DNA from: Thermoanaerobaculales bacterium
Lineage (GTDB): Bacteria > Acidobacteriota > Thermoanaerobaculia > Thermoanaerobaculales > Sulfomarinibacteraceae
Reading direction: 5' to 3'
NCBI GenBank assembly: GCA_025456145.1
Contig: JALOLD010000038.1
Location: 1 to 32,123, forward strand
Length of the DNA stretch: 32,123 bases
Below are positions 1-8,600 of this stretch, piece after piece. The position numbers and the translations under genes are program-made. How positions within the stretch are numbered: position 1 is the stretch's first letter; every line of letters begins with the position of its first letter. Under the pieces are notes generated by a model. The model ran no database searches, was not told the origin of the DNA, and was given only the letters and a program-made list of their open reading frames with translations.

Positions 1-1
1 C

Positions 2-199
2 GCCAACGCCGGCGGCATCGACACCGTCGCCCTGGGCACCGACTTCGACGGCTTCACCGACCCCCCCGACGACCTCGACGACCCCTCGAAGATGCCCCTG
101 CTCACCCAGGCCCTGCTCAGCGCCGGTCTCTCCGAGCCCGAGGTCGAGAAGGTCCTCGGCCGCAACATGGAGCGCGTCCTCCGCGCCGGGTGGCGGTGA
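2..199 (+). CDS. Membrane dipeptidase (peptidase M19), C-terminal fragment
   Basis: This is the last 65 codons of a gene that begins before the window; it reads in frame from base 2 to TGA at 197-199. The segment contains 'GTDFDGF', the conserved substrate-pocket region of the renal/membrane dipeptidase family (zinc metallopeptidase M19), followed by the family's C-terminal helix pattern (ALLSAGLSEPEVEKVLGRNMERVL, here described by its elements: 'LL..GLSE', 'KVLG.N..RVL'). Members hydrolyse dipeptides, some of them including D-residues or dehydropeptides, using a binuclear zinc site whose ligands lie mostly upstream of this fragment and cannot be checked here. The stop codon lies inside a GC-rich hairpin. 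The gene appears unrelated to the downstream toxin operons. Confidence 0.8.
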   Translation, partial: ANAGGIDTVALGTDFDGFTDPPDDLDDPSKMPLLTQALLSAGLSEPEVEKVLGRNMERVLRAGWR

Positions 200-216
200 T
201 CGCCACCGCCTCTTCC
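192..216 (+). terminator. Weak intrinsic-terminator-like hairpin after the dipeptidase gene
   Basis: GGCGGTG (192-198) and CACCGCC (204-210) form a perfect 7-bp stem with a 5-base loop, followed by a pyrimidine run with only scattered T. An alternative 7-bp stem (189-195 with 201-207) overlaps it. The stem includes the stop codon of the dipeptidase gene. The missing true T-tract makes this a weak call. Confidence 0.3.
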
Positions 217-357
217 CCTCGCCGCTGATCGCTCGCGAGCGCGGCGCGCTTCATCGTGCACGGTAGCGGCGCAGCGGGGGATCTGATCGGCAGTGCCGGC
301 GACGGCTCCCTGCCATAACGGTCACCGATGAAATCTGCATCCCTGCCGGACCCATGT

Positions 358-386
358 TTGACACCATGTCGAATCTGACATATTCT
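358..386 (+). promoter_or_regulatory. Sigma70-type promoter of the HigBA pair
   Basis: A perfect -35 TTGACA at 358-363 is followed, after a 17-base spacer, by TATTCT at 381-386 (4 of 6 matches to TATAAT). The predicted start of transcription would fall around 392-394, only a few bases before the toxin ATG at 397, so the toxin mRNA would be leaderless or nearly so. No spaced Shine-Dalgarno is visible before that ATG, which fits. Confidence 0.6.
366..381. promoter_or_regulatory. Candidate autorepression operator inside the HigBA promoter
   Basis: ATGTC (366-370) and GACAT (377-381) form a perfect 5-bp inverted repeat with a 6-base centre. A third half site GACA at 360-363 pairs with TGTC (367-370) across 3 bases. 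The repeat fills the spacer and touches the -10 box, where binding of the downstream HTH antitoxin would block RNA polymerase. HigA-type antitoxins commonly repress their own promoters; binding here is inferred. Confidence 0.4.
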
Positions 387-396
387 CATCGACAGG

Positions 397-729
397 ATGA
401 ACGGCGATGACAAACCCCTCGTGTGGCTTCGAGGAAGTGTGAAATCGCCTCCGTTTTCGAGGGATGCGCGTCTCCAAGCGGGGTTCTTGCTGAGGTGTCT
501 TCAACGTGGAGATCGCCTTTCAATGCCTCAATCGCGACCGATGCCAGATATCGGACCGAGGTGTCACGAGCTTCGAATCGCCGATGGACGATCGACATGG
601 AGAATCGTGTACCGAACCGACGATGATGCCGTGATTATCGTTGACGTCTTTCAGAAGAAGACGGCGCAGACGCCGAATCGTGTGATCTCGACGAGCAAAG
701 CACGGCTCCGGGAGTATGACGATGAATAG
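397..729 (+). CDS. higB: HigB/Gp49-like toxin of a type II toxin-antitoxin pair
   Basis: A 110-aa protein of the phage-derived Gp49-like/HigB family (RelE superfamily), whose members are mRNA interferases that usually cut mRNA at the ribosome. Family hallmarks are visible in order: 'LLRCLQRG' (residues 31-38), 'RPMPDIGPRCHELRI' (47-61), 'WRIVYR' (68-73), and 'VDVFQKKT' (82-89), where the basic residues near the C-terminal strand are typical of the active face. The length matches the family. The gene comes first in the pair and overlaps the antitoxin by 8 bases, which couples their translation. ATG 397 is chosen because it opens the domain and follows a strong promoter directly. The symbol denotes family resemblance, not tested activity. 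Confidence 0.85.
   Translation: MNGDDKPLVWLRGSVKSPPFSRDARLQAGFLLRCLQRGDRLSMPQSRPMPDIGPRCHELRIADGRSTWRIVYRTDDDAVIIVDVFQKKTAQTPNRVISTSKARLREYDDE
711..714 (+). promoter_or_regulatory. Shine-Dalgarno that fixes the antitoxin start
   Basis: GGAG at 711-714 lies 7 bases before ATG 722, an ideal spacing, but only 1 base before the alternative ATG at 716. This favours 722 as the antitoxin start. Confidence 0.55.
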
Positions 730-1036
730 GAGCAAGAAGAAGCGGCTCGAAGAGAAGGGCTGGAGGTTCGGCACAGCCGATGACTTCCTCGGACTGAGCC
801 CCGAGGAGTCGGCGTTTGTCGATCTGAAGCTCCGTCTCAGCGACAGTCTCCGAGCACGCCGAGCTCAGAAGAACCTCTCGCAACAGCAGCTCGCCTCGCT
901 CATCAAGTCGAGCCAGTCCAGGGTCGCGAAGATGGAGGCCGGCGATCCGACGGTTTCCCTCGACCTGCTCGTCAAGACCCTCCTCGCCCTCGGTGCAACC
1001 AACCGCGACCTGGCGAAGGTGATCTCCGCGAGCTGA
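722..1036 (+). CDS. higA: HigA-like XRE-family antitoxin
   Basis: A 104-aa protein (106 aa if started at ATG 716). The N-terminal third is basic then acidic ('RSKKKRLEEKGW', 'GLSPEESAFVDLK'), as in antitoxins that pair with Gp49-like toxins. The C-terminal part (about residues 42-98) is a Cro/C1-type helix-turn-helix with 'SLRARRAQKNLSQQQLASLI', 'SQSRVAKMEAG' as recognition helix, and 'SLDLLVKTLLALG'. It should neutralise the upstream toxin and repress the shared promoter at 358-386. The 722 start is preferred over 716 because of the GGAG at 711-714. Downstream, about 100 bases without features separate it from the next operon. Confidence 0.88.
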   Translation: MNRSKKKRLEEKGWRFGTADDFLGLSPEESAFVDLKLRLSDSLRARRAQKNLSQQQLASLIKSSQSRVAKMEAGDPTVSLDLLVKTLLALGATNRDLAKVISAS

Positions 1037-1133
1037 GGGCGCCACCGCCGAACGACCCATCCTGGCAATCCGCTAGGGGCGGGAATCCCAAACTAATCTC
1101 AGAGGGCGCTTCCTCAACCGAGAGGATCCGGAT

Positions 1134-1163
1134 TTGACACGTGAGTTGGGATGTGCCTACGAT
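1134..1163 (+). promoter_or_regulatory. Possible promoter of the giant-protein/RHS operon
   Basis: TTGACA at 1134-1139, an 18-base spacer, then TACGAT at 1158-1163 (4 of 6 to TATAAT). The -35 sits in the same TTTGACAC context as the HigBA promoter. If it is used, transcription would begin near 1170, which excludes GTG 1141 and ATG 1162 as starts of the first gene and leaves TTG 1189 as the candidate. The -10 is weak, so this is tentative. Confidence 0.35.
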
Positions 1164-2079
1164 GCCAATTCCAGTTCATGAGGGCGTCTTGGGAAAATTG
1201 GGTCTTTTTCTCATCTTGGCGTTGGCGCCGCCGTTGTCGGCGTCGGACCTCGTCAGCGCCACGCACTTCTTCCCGGTGGTCAGCCGGACCGACGGGCTGG
1301 TCGGGACCCGCTGGCTGACCGCGCTCCGGATCACCAACCCGCACGACACCCCGATCGTCGTCACCGCCCGCCTTTCGGCCGGTGGCGGCTACACCAGCGT
1401 CGATCTCGCCCTTCCCGCCGGGGCGACCCTCGGCTGGTCCGACCTCGCCGGCGACCTGTTCGGCTTCGAGGGCAATGGGGCGCTGCTGCTCGAGGCCTCC
1501 GGAGGCGCCAACCCGGGCCTGCCTGCCGAGTGCCGGACCTTCGCCGCTTCGATGCGCATCGCCACCGCCGCCGCGGGTGGCGGATCGTACGGCCAGGGAG
1601 TGCCGGCCCTCGACCCGCTGACCGGCTTCCTCGGCGACTGGACCGCGGTGTTCCCGTCGGTCTCGCTCTGGGGCGCTCCCGGCGGGTCCGGCTTCCGGTC
1701 GAACATCGGCTTCTGGAACATCGGCGCGGGCGACGCCCAGCTGCGGCTGCGGATCCTCGACGGCGCCGGGACCGAGGCCTGGCGGCAGGTCGTCACCGTC
1801 CGGCGTCACGAGCCGTCGGTCGTCGCCCTGCCCCGGGGCCTCGACCTCGAGACCGCGAGCCTGCTCGTCGAGCCGATCGGCGGCTGGCTCGACTGCGCGG
1901 TCTACCTCTCGGTGGTCGACAATGTCACCGGCGACGCGACCTTCCTCGGCGGGCAGCTGATCGACCCCGCCGACGCCGCCGCGTGCGACGGGTCGAAGGG
2001 GACGCCCGAAGCCGCGGATCGACCGCCTCGCGACGTCGCGCGGCTGCTCGAGCTGTTCCTCGGGGGCGGTGGTGGCTGA
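1162..2079 (+). CDS. Secreted beta-sandwich protein of unknown function
   Basis: A protein of about 305 aa with a clear signal peptide: a basic residue, a hydrophobic core 'LGLFLILALAPPLSA' and an A-x-A-like cleavage site around residue 27. The mature part begins with a pattern common in secreted acidobacterial proteins ('GTRWLTALRITNP', then 'ALPAGATLGWSDL', 'NGALLLEA'), which suggests a beta-sandwich repeated about twice. Two central Cys ('AECRTF', 'LDCAVY') could form a disulfide. No catalytic motif was recognised. The start is uncertain: GTG 1141, ATG 1162 and TTG 1189 are in frame. TTG 1189 gives a compact signal peptide (MGKLGLFL...) 4 bases after GAGGG and fits the possible promoter at 1134-1163. 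The gene overlaps the next one by 11 bases, so it is likely its operon partner. Confidence 0.7.
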   Translation: MPIPVHEGVLGKLGLFLILALAPPLSASDLVSATHFFPVVSRTDGLVGTRWLTALRITNPHDTPIVVTARLSAGGGYTSVDLALPAGATLGWSDLAGDLFGFEGNGALLLEASGGANPGLPAECRTFAASMRIATAAAGGGSYGQGVPALDPLTGFLGDWTAVFPSVSLWGAPGGSGFRSNIGFWNIGAGDAQLRLRILDGAGTEAWRQVVTVRRHEPSVVALPRGLDLETASLLVEPIGGWLDCAVYLSVVDNVTGDATFLGGQLIDPADAAACDGSKGTPEAADRPPRDVARLLELFLGGGGG

Positions 2080-2599
2080 GAGCGGCCGCCTGCTGCCCGC
2101 CGGGTCGGCGACGACAGCAGCGAGGCGACCGCTCGGCCGCAACCGGCTCGTCCCCATTGCGGCGACCGCTAGCCTGTCGATTCTCCTTGTGTCTGCGTCG
2201 CTTCTGATCGCCGCGCCGCCGACCGTCGCGGCGCCGACCGGCACGGCGGTCAGCCTCGGCGCCGGCGAGCCGCCGGTCGAGATCGTGCGCTGCCATCTCG
2301 CCGAGGGACGCATCGTGGTCCGTCACGGCGGCCGGCTCCATGTGCTGCACGCCGGCGAGGCCCTCGACGGGACGGGGCTGCGGCTCGTCGAGGTCAGCGC
2401 CGAGGCGGCGACCCTCGTCGTCGTCCCGCCGCCGCCCGGCGCCGGTTGGCGGCTGCTCCGCGTGACCGCGCCTCGCGGCGGACCCACGGTGGTCCGCGAG
2501 CTGTCGACCGATCCAGCCGATGTCGAGCGGGCGCCGGCCGGCGTGCCGCTCGGCTCGCCGCACGCCCACCTTCCGACCCGGTCGCAGGGTGACGGGTGA
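2069..2599 (+). CDS. Membrane-anchored periplasmic protein with GspC/PilP-like layout
   Basis: A 176-aa protein starting at GTG 2069 (GTG 2072 also possible) inside the end of the previous gene. Seen: an Arg-containing N-terminus of about 26 residues, one hydrophobic segment (about 27-49), an Ala/Pro-rich linker (about 50-69), then a small beta-rich stretch (about 71-120) with 'GRIVVRHGGRLHVLHAGEAL' and 'GLRLVEVSAEAATLVV'. This order (short cytoplasmic tail, one membrane span, Pro-rich linker, HR-like domain with 'G..L.G..L.EV....L.L') is that of GspC of type II secretion and of pilus PilP proteins, which connect the inner-membrane platform to the outer-membrane secretin. Resemblance is by pattern only. 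The C-terminal 50 residues look disordered. Position directly before two giant exported proteins suggests a role in their export or assembly. It could also be an unrelated anchored protein. Confidence 0.6.
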   Translation: MVAESGRLLPAGSATTAARRPLGRNRLVPIAATASLSILLVSASLLIAAPPTVAAPTGTAVSLGAGEPPVEIVRCHLAEGRIVVRHGGRLHVLHAGEALDGTGLRLVEVSAEAATLVVVPPPPGAGWRLLRVTAPRGGPTVVRELSTDPADVERAPAGVPLGSPHAHLPTRSQGDG

Positions 2600-2651
2600 T
2601 GCCCCCTCCCCCTTCGACTGGACGGCCGAGCGCCGGGGACCGCCCCATCCC

Positions 2652-5600
2652 ATGATCGACCGCCGGTCGCTCGTGCCGCTCGCCCTAGCGCTCACCTGCG
2701 CAGCGGCGGCCGGTACGGCGACCGGGGGCGAGGGCGGGTGCGTCGTCGACGTCGGGAGCGCGATCGGCGCCTCGCCCGACCCGAAAACCGCCGACGTCAC
2801 CCCGCTCGCCGAAGGGACATGGGTCGGCGACGTCTACGTTCTGCCTTACGCCTACCCCGAGACCTACGACCGGTCGCTTCCCGGCGGCGCGGACAACGTC
2901 GCCGCGCGGCGCTGGGTCGCGCAGTCCTTCTTCGCCCACAACCCCGACGCCTACGACTTTCTCGCGGTGGTCACCGGCTTCGCGTTCGACGCCGGGTGGG
3001 GCCAGCACGGCGACCCGACTCACGGGCTTTTCTGGAGCGTGCGAAACGACACCGCCGGTCTCGGTCTCGAGCTCTTCGACCACTCGCAGCTCTTCGGCAG
3101 CAGCCGGCTGCAGGGTTATATCGACGCCAACTCCCTCGAGCTCGTCCGACGACCCGACGGCACCCTCGACGAGGACCTCCTGCTCACCGTGCTCGCCCAC
3201 GAGCTCGGTCACCGCTGGCTCGCCTACTGCTCGTATGACGACGGGAGCGGCACGCCGAGCGAGGCGCTGCTCGGCGTCGACGGAAGCCACTGGAGCTATC
3301 TGCTCGACAGCGATGCGTCCTACATGTACGGCGCAGACTGGCGCGACAACGGCGACGGCAGCTTCACCGCGACCGGAGTGAAGGCGCGTTACAGCGCCCT
3401 CGACCTCTACCTCATGGGGATGCTCGGCGCCGGCGAGGTCGAGCCCTTCACCCTGCTCGTCAACCCGGGGGTCGCCGGCGACCAGTACCCCGAGCTCGGC
3501 GCGATCGTCGCCGCGGCCCCGACCCAGGTCACGGTCGACCAGGTGATCGCCGCCGAGGGGCAGCGGATCCCCGCCGCCGAGGACGCGCCGCACGAGCTGC
3601 GAATCGCGCTGGTCTACCTCGTCGAGCCGGGGGCCCAGGTCAACGCGGAAGCACTCGACCTCCTCGCGAGCGCTCGCCTGATCTGGCAGCGCCGCTTCTT
3701 TGCCGAGACCGGGGGCCGCGGGCTGGTCGGCGTCGGCCAAAACAGCCTGCCGGCGGCGGGGCCGCCGATCGTCGACCTCGGCGGCGCGGTCGCCTGGCTG
3801 CTCGGGGCAGCCGACGGCGACGGTCGCTGGGCCGACAACCCGCAGACGACGGGCCGCGACACCGCCGCCGCCGCCGCCGCCCTCGACCTGTACGGCGGTC
3901 ACCCGGGCGTGGTCGCCGCTGCCCTCGATGCCCTTGCGGCGTTGCCGGTCGGTCCGACCGAGATCGAGGCGTGGCGGGCCGAGGCCCTCGCACGCCATCA
4001 GCACCCGGCGAGCGACGCCCTGCTCGACCGGCTCGCCTCGTGGGTGCTCGACGAGGGGGCGTGGGGCGGCGGCCTGCGCTACGCCGGCGACCCGGCGACG
4101 ACCGCGCGGGTGGCGCGGGCGCTGGCGGCGGGAGGGCGGACCGCGGCGGCCCAGGCAGCCTACGGTTGGATCGCCTCGCGTCAGAGCGCCGACGGCGGGT
4201 GGCCCTGGCGGGCCGGCGGGGCGAGCGCGACCGCGACGACGCTCGAGGCGGTCGCCGGCGCCCTGACCGCCGACCCGGCGGGGTGGGGCCGGCCGGAGGT
4301 CCAGAGCGCCGTCGGCTGGCTGCTCGCCCGGCGCAGCCAGGGCGGCGTCGGCGACCCGCACCCGGATGTCATCCAGACCGCCCAGCTCCTGCTCGCCGCG
4401 CGGGGCCAGGGGCTCGGCCAGGACATCCTCGCCGAAGCGGTGTCGTTCATCGCGAGCCGGCAGCGCAGCGACGGGAGCTGGGGCGGCAGGGCGTTCGAGA
4501 CCGCCATCGCGATCGAGGCCCTCGCCCCCTTCGTCCAGCCCGACCTCTCGGTGTCGCCGAGCGAGCTCCTCGTCGACCCCGCCGACCCCTTCGTCGACGA
4601 CCAGCTCACCCTGACCGCGGCGGTCCGCGCCGGCGGCGTCGACGTCGCCGCCGGGGTCGGCTATCGGTGGGAGGTCCTCGACTCGGCGCAGATCGTGGTC
4701 GCGACCCTCGACGGCCTGCTGCCGGCCGTGCCCGCGACCTTGTTCTCGACGGTCACCGACTCCTGGGACCTGCGCCACCACGTCCACCCGGGCGACTACA
4801 CCTTCCGCTTCGTCGTCGATCCTGATGGCGAGCTCGCCGAAAGCGACGAGGGCAACAACGCCGCCGAGCTCGGCGTCACCTTCCGCCAGCGCGAGTGGGC
4901 GGTCGACCTCGGGCTGGCACCCGGCGACGTCATGGCGAGCCCCGGCTTCATCGGGCTTGTGCCGGCGACCATCGTGATCGACGGCGTCGTCCGGAACCAC
5001 GCCGACCTGCCCGCGGTCAACGCGGTGATCGCGGTCTTCGAGGACGGGAAGCCGGATTCCCTCGCGAGCACCACCGCTACGGTTCCCCGCCGCGGCGAGG
5101 CGCCCTTCCAGCTGACGGTCGTCCTCGGCGAGGCCCGTCCCTACCGGCTCGCCGTGGTCGCCGATCCCGATGACCTGCTCGGGGATCCACACCCCGAGGA
5201 CAACCGCGTCGTGCTCTCGCTCGGGGTGGCGCAGGTCTTCGACCCTGCGCTGGTGCCCGGGAGCTTCACCGCGACGCCGGCGGCCGGCGTCGTCGCGGGC
5301 GACCTCGTCCGCCTCGACCTCGAGCTCGTCAACCGTGGCACCGAGCCGGTGACCGGGCTCCAGGTCGGGATCTCCTCCACCGCTGGCGATCCGCCGGTCA
5401 CCCTGCCGATCCGGCTGCTCGAGGTCGCCGAGCCGCTCGAGCCGGGGGAGGTACGGCCGCTGTCCCTCGACTGGCGCCCCCCGGTCGCCGACCCGGCGCT
5501 GCGGCTCTCGGTCGAGGTCGACCCGGCGCGGCTGGTCGACGACGCCGACCGCAGCAACAACACCGCCGAGCTCGTCCTATCGGTCGGACCGAGCTTGCTG

Positions 5601-8600
5601 CCCAACCTCGTGGCGAGCCACGCCGCCATCACCTTCGACCCCGAGCCCGCCCTCCAGCACGGTGTCGTGTACATCGGTGCAACGGTCGCCAACCCCACCG
5701 ACAACCCGACAGGCGCCTTTGCCGTGCGGCTGTGGATCGATGAGATCGGCGGCGGGACCCTCGCCGGCGAGACCTTTGTCCCGGGCCTCGGTCCGGGCGA
5801 GTCGGCGACCGTGAACGCCGACTGGACGGTCGACCAGATGGCCGACCGGTTGGTCTGGCTCGAGGTCGACGGCGACGACACGGTCACCGAGTTCGACGAG
5901 GACGACAACCGCGACTTCCGGGTGCTCGACGTCGAGTCCATCCCCGACCTCGTCGTGACCTCGGGGCAGCTGCGGCTCGACCCGGCCTACCCGCACACCG
6001 GCGAGCCGGTCGGCCTCGAGGTGACCGTGCTCAACGCCGGCGACCAGGAGGCGACCGACGTCGGGGTCGAGCTGGCGGTCGCCGGCGGCTCGGTCGTCGA
6101 CTCCACGACGATCCCGTCGATCGAGGGCGGCGCCGCGGCGACCGTCACCCTGGTCTGGCCCGGCGCGCCGACCGCCGGGGACACCACGCTGCGGGTCAGC
6201 GCCGACCCGGCCGGCTCAATCGTCGAGCTCGAGGAGTCGAACAACCAGGCCGAGGTCGCGGTCACCGTCCAGGACGCCGACCTGTGGGTCGTCGAGCGCT
6301 ACATCTCGCCCGATGGCGACGGGGTCAAGGACTCGACCGCGGTCTTCGTCCGCGAGGGCGTGACCGAGATCGAGGTTTTCGACGCGTGGGGAGAGACAGT
6401 GCGGCGGCTCGCCGTCGAGCCCGGCGGGCGCAGCGAGTGGGACGGCCGTCGCGACGACGGGGCCGCCCTGCGCGACGGGGTCTTCGAGCTGCGGGCCGAC
6501 GGTTTGGCGACCTGGCTCGAGATCGACCTCAACCAGGTGGCGATCACCGACGACATCCGGCAGCCGCTCATCTCCGGTCTGCTGCGGCCGCTGTCCGACC
6601 ACCCCAACGCCCGCTTCAACTCGACCGCGCCGTCGCCGGTCGACGGTGTCGTCTACCTCGGCGAGTTTACGGGGGTCGGTCCGGTGACCCGGGCGCGGCG
6701 CTTCGCCGAGGGTCGACTCGAGGACGTGCCCGACTGGCCCGCCGGCGACCTGCGCCCGCGCGGGCTGTCGGCTGACGAGCGAGTGTTCCTGGTCCGCGAG
6801 TCGCTCGGCCCCTACGCCCTCGTCCGCTTCCCCGGCGCTGAGGTCATCCCGCTGACCTCGCCGCTCTCCGGCGGCGACCCGCACCTGTCGCCCGACGGCC
6901 GGTGGCTTCTTTGGGTCAACCGGAACGCCGTCAACCGGTATGTGGTGCTGCAACGGGTCGACGACCTCGGCGAGGTCCACCAGCTCGGCCCGTACAGCAC
7001 CGGCGACGGCTACGCCTGGGAGTACGACCTGACCCTCCACTGGGCTCTCGAGGAGGGCCGTGCCGTCATCAGCATGCACGACCCCGGCCCGGTCCCCTCG
7101 GCGCCGATCGGTCTCGTGCTCGACATCGAGCTCGAGCCGACGCCGAGCGTGCGCGAGCTGAGCCTCGACCGGCACTGCGGCGTCGGGTACTGGGACAGCG
7201 GACGGCCGAAGGTGTCGGCGGCGGTCGACTTCGAGAACGACCTCTTCTACTGCACCCGAGACAAGGCTGAGGAGCTGTTCATCGCCGACCTTCGGGACGG
7301 CTCGACGGTCGAGACCGTTGATCTGCCCAACCCCGGCTTCGGCGACATGGTCTGGTACCGCCTGACCCGGTCAGGCCGGGCAGTCGAGATCGACGAGCAC
7401 ATCATCCCGCTGCTCAAAGAGCTCCCGGACCGGGAGCCCGCCCTTCTCGACTGGCGGCGGGGGCACGCCGTTCCGTGGTTCGCCTTCGGGTACTCGTACG
7501 GGAGCAACACGCCAGCGTGGTCGCCGCGGGATCGCTTCTTCCACACCTCGGTCGACCCTTCGTCGACGAACCAGTTCTTCTTCCACACGCCGGCGGCGAA
7601 CCTCGCGGTGGCCCTCGATCCGGTCGTCCGGTTCGGCGGCGCCGGCATCGACCTCTTCGTCACCGCCTTCGACCGCAACCTCGACCACTTCCGGCTCGAG
7701 GCGGCGCCGGCGGCCGACCCGACGGCCTTCGAGGCGATTGGCCAGCCGTCACGCGAGCGGATCCTCGGCGGCGCCTGGGGCACCTGGATCCCTCCCACCC
7801 AGGGTACGTGGCGAGTCAGGCTGACCGCGGTCGACCTCGCCGGCAACCAGCGGTCGGTTACGCGCTGGGTGACCTGGAACGGCGTCAGCGACATCGCCGG
7901 GCTGTGGACCGAGGGGCGCCACATCTCGCCGGTCTCGAGCCCGGGGGTCCAGGACGAGCTGGTCTGGCACTACACCGTCCTCCGCCCGGCCCAGCTCCTC
8001 TTCGAGATCCTCGATCCCGACGGTGCGCTCCTCCGGCGGCTACCGGTCGGCGCGAGCCAGCCCGGGCCGCGGGTCTCGACCTGGGACGGGCTCGACGACG
8101 CCGGCCGGCCGGTGCCGGACGGCCCCTACCGGCTGGTCTTCCGCGGCGCCGAGTGGCCGGTGACCGTCGACAACACGCCGCCCGCGGCGAGCTTCGAGAT
8201 CGGAGATCTCGGCACGAGGCCGACCCCCGAGGAGATCGCCACCGCCGCCGGCTGGCACCCGCCGACCGAGCTCGCTCGCTCGGCCCTGTTTCACCCGGTG
8301 ACGTGGTCGGTCGCCGATGAGTCGCTCGACCGGACCACCTTCGAGGTGCGCCACGTCGACCAGAGCGAGTGGACGCCCCTGACCGACCCTACGGTCTTCG
8401 CGACGACCAGCGAACCGGCGGTGCGCGAGGCGACGGTGCGCGGCGAGTGGTTCGCCGAGCGGGTCGTCCGCCAGGTCGCGATCGACCTCGCCGGAAACCG
8501 CTCGGTGGCCGAGCGGCTGCGCCGCGACGAGCGCCTCGCCTTCGCCGTCGCCGAGCCGCCGTGCCGCACCGATGACGAGCCCTGCGTCTTCCCGGACCGG

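Noticed and set aside
230..241. Palindrome CGCTCGCGAGCG as a regulatory site
   Set aside because: A 12-base GC-only-type palindrome in 70% GC DNA is not surprising, and it is not placed relative to a promoter.
2520..2651. Upstream extension of the giant gene to ATG 2520
   Set aside because: It would overlap the previous gene by 80 bases and put 44 Arg/Pro-rich residues before a perfectly good signal peptide that begins at ATG 2652.
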